Origin: VFJQ01 sp044226525
Lineage (GTDB): Bacteria; Verrucomicrobiota; Verrucomicrobiia; Chthoniobacterales; Chthoniobacteraceae
Length of the DNA stretch: 64,000 bases
NCBI GenBank assembly: GCA_044226525.1
Contig: JBGAGV010000036.1
Location: forward strand, 19,692 to 83,691
Direction of reading: 5' to 3'
The notes below the pieces were generated by a model. The model was not told the origin of the DNA. It made no database searches and was given only the letters and a program-made list of their open reading frames with translations. Shown piece after piece: positions 43,413 through 51,105 of this stretch; positions within the stretch are counted from its first letter, which is position 1, and each line of letters starts with the position of its first letter. A program made the translations under genes and the position numbers.

Positions 43413-44771
43413 CTACTTCGCGAGCACGCCCTCGACCGCTTTCCCGTCCGCCTGCATCTTGAGCCCGAGCAGTGCGGCCATGGTCGGAGCCACGTCGATA
43501 TTCTCGATCCGCTCGACCGTCGCTCCGGCGTTGATCCCCGCGCCCCACGCGACGAAGGAACCATGCAAGCCCGGCTGATTCGGATCGTAGCCGTGCGTGC
43601 CTTTCACTTCATCGCTTTTCGGCGTGACGACCAGTCCACCCGCGAGCGAATCCGAAAACGAATAGCCTTTCTTCGCCGACAAAACGACGTCCGCCATGTG
43701 CGGATCATCCTTCGGATTGGCGAGGCCGTATTTCGGGAAATCCTTCGGCGTGATGACGACATCCACGCCTTCCACATTTTTGAACAAGCCCGCCGTGCGC
43801 TCGATCAACTCCTCCCGCTTGGCCGCATCGAGCACGTAGAGGAAACACGCGCCACCCTGGCCGAGCACGCGCACACTGCCACCCGTGACCTTCGAGCCTT
43901 CCGCCTGCACCAGTTGCTCATTCCGCAGGAGCACATTGGGCTGAATCTGCTGCTGATACGGGAAGAAACCGTGATCGGACGAAACGATCAGCGTCGCCTT
44001 GCCGGGGAAGCTTTTCTTCAACTCCTCCCACACCTCCCGCACGCGATCATCGGCGAATTTTACTGCCGCGTAAGCCTCCGGCGTCTGCGGACCTTTCGCA
44101 TGCTCGACGTGATCGACCTCCACGAGGTGCAATAGCGCCACCTGCGGCCGATGCGTGCGGATGACGAAGTTGAGCATCTGCACATACATCCGGTCGCGGT
44201 CCTCGCCCTTGCCGGTCCGGCACCACTCTTCCTGCTTATCGAACGGGATGCCCGCCTGCTTGAACTCCTCCAGCAGCGAAGGTGTCGAGTGCCCTTGGAA
44301 AACCCGATTCGAAAAGACATCCGGCACCGTCCAGTCGAGCGTCTTCGCCCCGCGGCTCGCCGGCCAGATGATCGCCGCCGTCTTCAAGCCTGCGCCTTTT
44401 GCCACGTCGTAAATCGTCGGCGAATGCACGATCTCTTCCTTGTCGAAAAGCGGATCGGGAATGAGCGGAATCACTTCACCCTTCGCGCGGTCGAAGTAAT
44501 TGTTCCCGATCACGCCATGCTTCGCCGGCTGCACGCCGGTCACGAGCGTGGTGTGGTTCGGCCACGTCACCGTCGGCATCGAGCACTTCATCATCTTCGC
44601 CCGCGCTCCTTCCGTCGCGAGTTGGCGAATGGTCGGCATCTCACACTTCGGATCGTCGAAATAATAATGCGCCAGCCCATCCACGCTGATGAGCACGACA
44701 ATGCGATCATCCGCCGCGCGGGCAGCAACCGAGAGCAAAAGGGCGAAAAGGAAAGTGAGGGGACGTTTCAT
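43413..44771 (-). CDS. Exported alkaline phosphatase-superfamily phosphodiesterase
   Basis: A 452-residue protein with a signal peptide (MKRPLTFLFALLLSVAARAA). It matches the type I phosphodiesterase/nucleotide pyrophosphatase group: VLISVDGLAHYYFDD (metal Asp31), MPTVTWPNHTTLVTG with the nucleophile Thr near residue 69, LLHLVEVDHVEHAKGP, and VSSDHGFFPY. It should cleave phosphate mono- or diesters in the periplasm using two metal ions. Convergent with the CNNM pair, 8 bases apart. Confidence 0.88.
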   Translation of the reverse strand: MKRPLTFLFALLLSVAARAADDRIVVLISVDGLAHYYFDDPKCEMPTIRQLATEGARAKMMKCSMPTVTWPNHTTLVTGVQPAKHGVIGNNYFDRAKGEVIPLIPDPLFDKEEIVHSPTIYDVAKGAGLKTAAIIWPASRGAKTLDWTVPDVFSNRVFQGHSTPSLLEEFKQAGIPFDKQEEWCRTGKGEDRDRMYVQMLNFVIRTHRPQVALLHLVEVDHVEHAKGPQTPEAYAAVKFADDRVREVWEELKKSFPGKATLIVSSDHGFFPYQQQIQPNVLLRNEQLVQAEGSKVTGGSVRVLGQGGACFLYVLDAAKREELIERTAGLFKNVEGVDVVITPKDFPKYGLANPKDDPHMADVVLSAKKGYSFSDSLAGGLVVTPKSDEVKGTHGYDPNQPGLHGSFVAWGAGINAGATVERIENIDVAPTMAALLGLKMQADGKAVEGVLAK

Positions 44772-44812
44772 GAATCGAGAGGTGTCGAAACAACGCGGCG
44801 TGCCGGAAAACC

Positions 44813-45790
44813 TTAGTGCAGACAGGCCAGAATCGCCGGCAACTGCGCCAGGTCGAGGTTTCCACCGGAGAAGACCGCGACGATTTTTTGCCCGGCAAAG
44901 CGCTCCCGCTGCTGGAACGCGGCGGCGAGGGTGGCGGCCCCGGCGCCCTCGGCGAGATTGTGCGTGTGCTTGAGCAGTAGCGCGGCGGCGTGGCGCAATT
45001 CGTCCTCGCTCACGAGGACTACGTCATCCATATGCTCGCGCATGATGGCGAGCGTCATCTCTGCCGGCACGCGGGTGGCGAGTCCTTCCGCCCACGTTTT
45101 CGCCGTCGGTTCCTCGATCCATCCGCGCGTCTGCCACGAACGCGCGACGGCCGCCGCGTTCGCTGCCTGCACGCCGATGATCTTCGTCTGCGGACGGCGC
45201 GCCTTCGCCACCAGGCACGTCCCGCATACGCCGCTCCCGAGTCCAATCGGCACGAGGATCACATCCGGGTCCGGCAGCTTCTCGAAAATCTCCCAGGCCA
45301 TCGTGCCCACACCCGCGATGAGCTTCGGCTCATTCGCCGAATGCACATAACGGCCGCCCCGCTCGCGCTGCACTACCGCCACGTGCTCCCGCGCTTCGTC
45401 GAAATCGCGTCCGTGCTCGATCAACTCCGCCCCGAGCTGCCGGATCGCCCGGTTCTTGTCCGGATTGTTCCCCTGCGGGACCACGATCGTGCAGCGCACG
45501 CCAAAATGTTTCGCCGCAAACGCCAGCGATTGCCCATGGTTCCCCGTCGAAACCCCGATGATCCCCGCCGCTCGCTCTTCCGGTGAAAGCGTGGCCACCA
45601 GATTCACCCCACCCCGCACCTTGAACGCCCCCACCGGCTGATGATTCTCGTGCTTCATCCACAACTCGCACCCCACGAGTTCCGAAAGCCCCGGCCATTC
45701 CCGCAGCAACGTCGGATTCAGCACCGCATGCACGCGCGGCAATGCCTCGAGCACATCGGCATAAGAAATGGGTAGTGTCGAGAGATTCAC
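44813..45790 (-). CDS. Threonine dehydratase-like PLP enzyme
   Basis: A 325-residue fold-type II PLP enzyme. The PLP lysine is Lys57 in GAFKVRGG, the phosphate-binding loop is STGNHGQ and PIGLGSGVCG, and the C-terminal SGGNLD binds the cofactor ring. There is no C-terminal ACT regulatory domain, so it resembles catabolic threonine/serine dehydratases or serine racemase. The reaction deaminates threonine or serine to a 2-oxo acid. The cytoplasmic location is inferred from the lack of a leader. Confidence 0.87.
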   Translation of the reverse strand: MNLSTLPISYADVLEALPRVHAVLNPTLLREWPGLSELVGCELWMKHENHQPVGAFKVRGGVNLVATLSPEERAAGIIGVSTGNHGQSLAFAAKHFGVRCTIVVPQGNNPDKNRAIRQLGAELIEHGRDFDEAREHVAVVQRERGGRYVHSANEPKLIAGVGTMAWEIFEKLPDPDVILVPIGLGSGVCGTCLVAKARRPQTKIIGVQAANAAAVARSWQTRGWIEEPTAKTWAEGLATRVPAEMTLAIMREHMDDVVLVSEDELRHAAALLLKHTHNLAEGAGAATLAAAFQQRERFAGQKIVAVFSGGNLDLAQLPAILACLH

Positions 45791-45853
45791 AATGCGTCCA
45801 CCAAAGCGCGAGGCCTTGACTTTGTCGCGTCAGAAGCGCTTTTCGTCGTGCTC

Positions 45854-47866
45854 ATGAATCGGCTGTTTCCCTCCTTGATCATGGCGTTCACCGCGGTTGC
45901 GTTTGGTCAAACGATGGAGTCGGTCTGGGTGAGTCGTTACTGCGGCACTGGAAGTGGATTCGGCCGCGCCGTGGCGGTGGACGAAGAGGGAAATATTTTC
46001 GCTGCGGGCGAAGCGTCCGGCCTCGGCTCCACGCACTGTTACCTCGCGAAGTATGTTGCGACCGACGGCGAATTGCTCTGGGAGGTTCGGTCGCATGGGA
46101 TATCCAGGAGTAGAGCTTGGCCGATAGCGATTGCATTGGATACCCACGGAGGTGTGGCAATGGCGGGCACGATCACCGACAAAGGGGGAGGCTTCGAAAA
46201 GGAGAAGGGTAGCTACGATTTCTACATTGCCCGCCACTCGGCGAAGGACGGGCACTTGCTGTGGGAACAGCGTTACGATGGCGCGGGGCATGGATCGGAT
46301 ATCGTCACGGCGGCGGCGGTGGACGCTCGTGGAGACGTATTCGTCGCTGGGTATTCCGAGGGGCCCAATCACCGGCAGGAGGACTTGTTGGTCGTGAAGT
46401 ATGCCGCCGAGGATGGCCGATTTTTGTGGGAGCAACGGATCGATGGTGGACCAGGCATTCAGGAATTTGGCAGAGCCTTGGCTATCGACGCCGCCGGCAA
46501 TGTGATCGTGACCGGTAGTCGCGCAAAGCCCGGAGGAGGCTCTTTTTCCGGCGCGACTTATGTCGCCAAATTTGCGGGGAGTAGTGGGGAAATCATGTGG
46601 GAAAAGAGAGTGGAGGAAGGGAGGGCCGCCCGCCTCGGTGCCGTGAATTTGGACAGCCGTGGCGACATCCTCGTGGCGGGAACGATGGGCGACTTTCCCG
46701 GTGGACCGGGGTCCGTTCAGGTCGCGGGTCGTGGATTCTACGCGGCCAAATACGCTGGCACCGACGGAGCGCTGCGTTGGGAGTGGATGGCGCCAAAAGA
46801 TACTGCCGGGTTCGGCACTGCTGACGCCATAGCGGTGGATCGTGATGGCTGTGCCATCGTGACGGGCATGCTCTGGCGCAGCGACAAAGTGCAGGACCTT
46901 TACACCGCGAAGCTTGCCGGTGCCGATGGCAGCCTCTTGTGGGATGTCACATGTGCCGGTAGAGGTCGCGACTACGCACAAGCCGTCGCCGCCGACTCGC
47001 ACGGTGATGTTTTCATCGCAGGCACGGCGACAAATGAAGAAGGCATGGGCGACATCTACATCGCTAGGTATGCCGCGGCAGACGGGAAGGTCACTTGGGA
47101 ACATCGATGCCTTGGAGCGCGGCGCAAAACCCATCGCAGTTCCTTCATCGGCATGCCCAGTGCCGTCGGAGGGCTTGCCCTTACGCCGCGAGGTGGAGTG
47201 GTGGTCGTCGGCTTTTCCAGATCTACGGATCAGCGCGATAATTGCATGGCAACTTTCCTCTACGAGCCGACCGGGACGCCTGCGATGGCTCGCCCCAGCC
47301 GAGTTCTTACGACCATCGGAACCCAGACGCCAAAAGGCACCACCGTGACTTACCAAAGTCCGAACGCGGCGCCACGTCCCGGCAGTGTGCCGGCTTCGCC
47401 TCCGCTCGTGCCTCCGCGCCTCGCGGCGCATGCGGCATGGCGACAGAACTACTTTGGCGCTTATGCCAACGATTCTGAAATCAGCGGCGATGGCGCCGAT
47501 CCAAATCAAAACGGGATCGTGAACTCGCTCGAATATGCGCTCGGTGGCGATCCGCTCGGCACGGATGGCGTGGCAATCCTCCCGCAACTCTCCATCGATG
47601 CCGATGGCCGCGCCTGCCTTTCTTTCCACCGCTATGCCAGCCGCGATGATTTGACTCTGATGGTGACTGCCGCGGACATGCCTGCTGGGCCATGGATTGA
47701 ACTAGCACGCAGCACTCTGGGCGGTCCATTCGCGGCGATGGTTATCGATGCGGTGGTCGAAGAGTCCGGTGAGGACGACGAGCGAACGGTGATCGTGAGG
47801 GACGCCTTTGTGATCGGTGACGCCGCGCATCCTCAGCGGTTCCTTCGCCTCGAAGTGGTGCGATGA
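45854..47866 (+). CDS. Secreted beta-propeller protein with SBBP-like repeats
   Basis: A 670-residue exported protein (MNRLFPSLIMAFTAVAFGQT). About eight repeats of 45-60 residues follow the pattern AVAVDxxGNxxxAG then YVAKYxxxDGxLLWE, a propeller of SBBP-like blades. The last 170 residues differ: a Pro-rich linker (ASPPLVPPRLAAHAAWRQNY) and the motif NGIVNSLEYALGGDPLGTDG, which closes many secreted Verrucomicrobiota proteins and probably serves as a sorting or anchoring end. Ligand unknown. Confidence 0.8.
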   Translation: MNRLFPSLIMAFTAVAFGQTMESVWVSRYCGTGSGFGRAVAVDEEGNIFAAGEASGLGSTHCYLAKYVATDGELLWEVRSHGISRSRAWPIAIALDTHGGVAMAGTITDKGGGFEKEKGSYDFYIARHSAKDGHLLWEQRYDGAGHGSDIVTAAAVDARGDVFVAGYSEGPNHRQEDLLVVKYAAEDGRFLWEQRIDGGPGIQEFGRALAIDAAGNVIVTGSRAKPGGGSFSGATYVAKFAGSSGEIMWEKRVEEGRAARLGAVNLDSRGDILVAGTMGDFPGGPGSVQVAGRGFYAAKYAGTDGALRWEWMAPKDTAGFGTADAIAVDRDGCAIVTGMLWRSDKVQDLYTAKLAGADGSLLWDVTCAGRGRDYAQAVAADSHGDVFIAGTATNEEGMGDIYIARYAAADGKVTWEHRCLGARRKTHRSSFIGMPSAVGGLALTPRGGVVVVGFSRSTDQRDNCMATFLYEPTGTPAMARPSRVLTTIGTQTPKGTTVTYQSPNAAPRPGSVPASPPLVPPRLAAHAAWRQNYFGAYANDSEISGDGADPNQNGIVNSLEYALGGDPLGTDGVAILPQLSIDADGRACLSFHRYASRDDLTLMVTAADMPAGPWIELARSTLGGPFAAMVIDAVVEESGEDDERTVIVRDAFVIGDAAHPQRFLRLEVVR

Positions 47867-47929
47867 CAGCCTTGCGGTCGGGGAATTTTCTCGTCACCTC
47901 TGGCGCCGTCCCTTCGTCTTCCCACCCAC

Positions 47930-48835
47930 ATGAAGCCCAACTCTCGCTTGTTTACCCTCATCGCTTTCCTCGCCGCGTCGCTGCCGGCTTGTGCCCAGGA
48001 AAGGCCCAAGGATCTGCCGGCCGATGCGCGCATGCTGACGGACCTGGCCTACGTTCCGAATCCGCATCCGCAGCAGAAGCTCGATCTTTACCTGCCGGCC
48101 AAGCCGGCCGGGCCGTTGCTGGTGTGGATTCATGGCGGCGGTTGGCGTGGTGGCAGCAAGTCCAAGCCGCTCGGGCTGCCGATGCTGACCAAAGGCTACG
48201 CGCTCGCGAGCGTGGAATACCGCTTCAGCCAGCACGCGATTTTTCCTGCGCAGATCGAAGACTGCAAGGCGGCCATTCGCTGGCTGCGCGCGCATGCCAG
48301 TGAATACGGCTACGATCCGAAACGCATCGGCGTGTGGGGCGCGAGTGCGGGCGGGCATCTCGTCGCGCTGCTCGGCGTCACCGGGCAGACGAAGGATTTC
48401 GACGTGGGCGAAAACCTCGATCAATCCAGCGCGGTGCAATGCGTCATCGATTGGTTCGGCCCTGCGGATTTCCCCGGTTACAATCCCGAACTGCCCACCG
48501 CGATGGTGAAGCGCGAAGACCCGAACTCGGTGCTCGCACAGCTCTTCGGCGGCGTGATTTCGCAGAAGCTCGACCTCGCCAAACGCGCCAGCCCCGTCAC
48601 CTGGGTCAGCAAGGGCGCTGCGCCGATGCTCATCATGCAGGGCACGAACGACCCGCTCGTTCCGCTCGACCAGAGCCAGCGCCTCTACAACAAGCTCAAG
48701 GAAGCCGGCACCGATGTGACCCTCGACGTGATCGAAGGCGCCGGCCACGGCGGCCCGCAATTCGTCACGCCGGAAAAGCTGACGATGATGGCGAAATTCA
48801 TGGTCAAGCATCTCGGAACGGCAGCGGGCGAGTGA
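47930..48835 (+). CDS. Secreted alpha/beta hydrolase, esterase/lipase type
   Basis: A 301-residue protein with a signal peptide (MKPNSRLFTLIAFLAASLPA, then CAQE). The oxyanion motif is VWIHGGGWRGG, the nucleophile elbow GVWGASAGGHL, the catalytic Asp is in MQGTNDPLVPLDQS, and the His in GAGHGGPQF. This is the BD-FAE/HSL-like arrangement, often acting as feruloyl or acetyl esterase on plant polysaccharides. Substrate not determined. Confidence 0.9.
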   Translation: MKPNSRLFTLIAFLAASLPACAQERPKDLPADARMLTDLAYVPNPHPQQKLDLYLPAKPAGPLLVWIHGGGWRGGSKSKPLGLPMLTKGYALASVEYRFSQHAIFPAQIEDCKAAIRWLRAHASEYGYDPKRIGVWGASAGGHLVALLGVTGQTKDFDVGENLDQSSAVQCVIDWFGPADFPGYNPELPTAMVKREDPNSVLAQLFGGVISQKLDLAKRASPVTWVSKGAAPMLIMQGTNDPLVPLDQSQRLYNKLKEAGTDVTLDVIEGAGHGGPQFVTPEKLTMMAKFMVKHLGTAAGE

Positions 48836-48920
48836 TTCCCTCCGGTCGGGGCCGCGAGTCCTGACACGGCTCCCCCCTTTTCAAGCCCGCGGACCATGCT
48901 AGGCTGCTGATCCTTTCTTT

Positions 48921-50114
48921 ATGCCTATCAGCAGCATCATTCCGCCCGACCGGTCCGACCGGCAGGAGTTCAGCAACGACGAGATCGCCCGCTATTCGCG
49001 CCATCTCATCATGCCCGAGGTCACGCTCGAGGGGCAGAAGAAGCTGAAAGCCGCTTCGATCCTGTGCATCGGCACGGGCGGGCTGGGTTCGCCCATCGCG
49101 CTTTACCTCGCGGCGGCGGGCGTGGGCCGGCTCGGCCTCGTCGATGGCGACGTGGTCGATTTCTCGAATCTCCAGCGCCAGATTCTCCACGGCACGAAGG
49201 ACGTGGGCCGCAAGAAGCTCAACTCCGCGCGCGACCGCATTCGCGACGTCAACCCGAACGTGCAGGTCGATCTCTATGATACCTACTTCAAGGCCGAGAA
49301 CGCCCGCGAGATGGTCGAGCCCTACGACATCGTCATCGACGGCACGGACAATTTTCCCACGCGTTATCTTTCAAACGACATCTGCGTCTTCCTCAAGAAG
49401 CCGAACATTTACGGTTCCATCTTCCGCTTCGATGGCCAGTGCACCGTCTTCGCGCCGCACCTCGGCGGACCGTGTTATCGCTGCATGTTCCCCGAACCGC
49501 CGCCGCCAGGCATGGTCCCGAGCTGCGCGGAAGGCGGCGTGCTCGGTGTGCTCCCCGGCATTATCGGCGTGATGCAGGCGATCGAAGCCGTGAAGCTCAT
49601 CGTCGGCATCGGCGACCCGCTCATCGGCCGCATGATCCAATTCGACGCGCTCAAGATGAAATTCCGCGAGTTCAAGCTGCGCAAGGACCCGGGCTGCCCA
49701 GTCTGCGGAACGAACCCGAGCATCACCGAACTGATCGACTACGAACAGTTCTGCGGCATCCCGCAAGCGAAAGCCGCCGAGGAAGCCGAAGCGCCCGTGC
49801 CGACGATCAACGTGAAGGATCTCAAGGCCAAGCTCGACCGCGGCGACAACTTCAAGCTCATCGACGTGCGCGAGCAATTCGAGTGGGACATCTGCCGCAT
49901 CCCCGGCGCGACGCTGATCCCGCTCGGCCAGCTCCCCGCCCGCTTGAGCGAACTCGACAGCGCCGACGAAATCGTGCTCCAGTGCAAGAGCGGCGCCCGC
50001 AGCGCCCGCGCCCTCAAGCTCCTGCAGGAAGCCGGCTTCGGCAAGCTCAGCAATCTCGAAGGCGGCATCCTCGCCTGGGCCGAGCAGGTCGATACCAACG
50101 TGCCGAAATACTGA
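48921..50114 (+). CDS. moeB: MoeB/ThiF-type adenylyltransferase with rhodanese domain
   Basis: A 397-residue E1-like enzyme. The N-terminal domain has the ATP-binding motif CIGTGGLGSPIALYLAAAG, the metal-binding Asp in IVIDGTDNFPTRYL, and two zinc CxxC pairs (CYRCMFP and CPVCG). From about residue 295 a rhodanese domain follows with active-site LQCKSGARSARAL. This fusion (MoeZ/MOCS3-like) activates the C-terminus of small sulfur carriers such as MoaD or ThiS and passes on sulfur. No carrier gene is adjacent. Confidence 0.92.
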   Translation: MPISSIIPPDRSDRQEFSNDEIARYSRHLIMPEVTLEGQKKLKAASILCIGTGGLGSPIALYLAAAGVGRLGLVDGDVVDFSNLQRQILHGTKDVGRKKLNSARDRIRDVNPNVQVDLYDTYFKAENAREMVEPYDIVIDGTDNFPTRYLSNDICVFLKKPNIYGSIFRFDGQCTVFAPHLGGPCYRCMFPEPPPPGMVPSCAEGGVLGVLPGIIGVMQAIEAVKLIVGIGDPLIGRMIQFDALKMKFREFKLRKDPGCPVCGTNPSITELIDYEQFCGIPQAKAAEEAEAPVPTINVKDLKAKLDRGDNFKLIDVREQFEWDICRIPGATLIPLGQLPARLSELDSADEIVLQCKSGARSARALKLLQEAGFGKLSNLEGGILAWAEQVDTNVPKY

Positions 50115-50151
50115 TTCCGCTCAGCAGAGGGGGGGGAATAACCGCAAACGG

Positions 50152-50206
50152 CACCACCTTCACCGAGTTCCCGCGCACGCATCGACGGGACTCGGTGAGG
50201 CGGTGG
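50152..50206. terminator. Inverted repeat between convergent genes
   Basis: CACCACCTTCACCGAGTTCC (from 50152) pairs with CGGGACTCGGTGAGGCGGTGG-type sequence ending at 50206, about 17 pairs with few mismatches. It lies between the convergent moeB and lipoprotein genes and could stop transcription from both. An eight-G run sits just before it (50129-50136). No T-tract. Confidence 0.5.
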
Positions 50207-50265
50207 TATCCGATCAAGCCGCGCTCGAACCGGCAGGATCGCCGCCGCGGAGAATGGTCAACCCG

Positions 50266-50706
50266 TTACTGGCGCGCCAACTCTTTGGAATGCCGGTAGG
50301 CTTCCTTCGCCTTGTCGGGCTTGCCGGCTTTCTCAAAAGCCATGGCTAGCTTCTGCCATGCTTCGGAAAAACTAGGGTCGAACTGCACGGCCTGTTGAAA
50401 GGCGGTGATCGCATCGGCGGTATGCCCCTGCTCCAAGGCGGTATTCCCGCGCGTATAAGCCTCCGCCACGGCGGTGACACTGTCGTTCGTGGGCAGAGCC
50501 GGCTCGACACTCGGAAGATGTAAATCCCTCACGCGCGGCCCATTGGAAGCCACGATACTGCCCGGCGGAGGGCCGGGCATGCGAATCATCTCAGGCTTTC
50601 GGGCCAGAGCAAGTTCCACCGAAGTGCCCGGCGGCACGTGAACGAAACTCGCGCAACCAGCCAACGCTGCGGCGGTAACAACGAGGGATGCGAGGCGGAA
50701 AGTCAT
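50266..50706 (-). CDS. Lipoprotein with TPR repeat
   Basis: A 146-residue protein with a lipoprotein signal (MTFRLASLVVTAAALAGCAS; lipobox ALAGC). The second half holds about two TPR-like units (AEAYTRGNTALEQGHTADAI, AFQQAVQFDPSFSEAWQKLA). TPR lipoproteins usually bring envelope proteins together. The start was chosen at the lipoprotein signal; earlier in-frame ATGs exist at 50721 and 50733. Divergent from the small membrane protein gene. Confidence 0.78.
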   Translation of the reverse strand: MTFRLASLVVTAAALAGCASFVHVPPGTSVELALARKPEMIRMPGPPPGSIVASNGPRVRDLHLPSVEPALPTNDSVTAVAEAYTRGNTALEQGHTADAITAFQQAVQFDPSFSEAWQKLAMAFEKAGKPDKAKEAYRHSKELARQ

Positions 50707-50802
50707 AAGGGATTCTCGCATACGAAATAGCATGGCGCTTGCCTGCGCCGCAAATTTTCCCGGCCCCTCGACAGGGTAGTCGGGACGGAGTAGGGGCAAA
50801 GA

Positions 50803-51099
50803 GTGACTCGGCAGCGCAATTATCCGAAAATCTTTGGCCTCATCGGGGCCGGCCTGGCCATCGTGTATATGTTTTACACCGTGCTGGCCCCCTATCATCA
50901 CGGGCCACCGCTTCCGATGCTCTACCCCATGCCGCCGGAAGATCCCGCTGCGGTCGCCCAAGCAGCCACCCAAGGGCAACCCTTGCCCGGGCTCATCATG
51001 AAGCTGATCGTCTGCGGCGTGCTGTTCGGAGTCTGCGGTCTGCTCGTCGGAACGGGAGTGGGCGTGCTCGTAGCTGGGCTGCTCAAGAAGCGCGAATAG
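50803..51099 (+). CDS. Small membrane protein of unknown function
   Basis: A 98-residue protein starting at GTG with two hydrophobic segments: IFGLIGAGLAIVYMFYTVLA and LIVCGVLFGVCGLLVGTGVG. The loop between them is Pro-rich and would face the periplasm if both termini are inside. No family recognised. Convergent with the coiled-coil gene, 6 bases apart. Confidence 0.6.
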   Translation: MTRQRNYPKIFGLIGAGLAIVYMFYTVLAPYHHGPPLPMLYPMPPEDPAAVAQAATQGQPLPGLIMKLIVCGVLFGVCGLLVGTGVGVLVAGLLKKRE

Positions 51100-51105
51100 C
51101 GCTCT

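Noticed and set aside
45830..47629. 599-codon minus-strand frame opposite the propeller gene
   Set aside because: The plus strand has a signal peptide and repeated blades; the minus frame has none and ends inside the plus gene.
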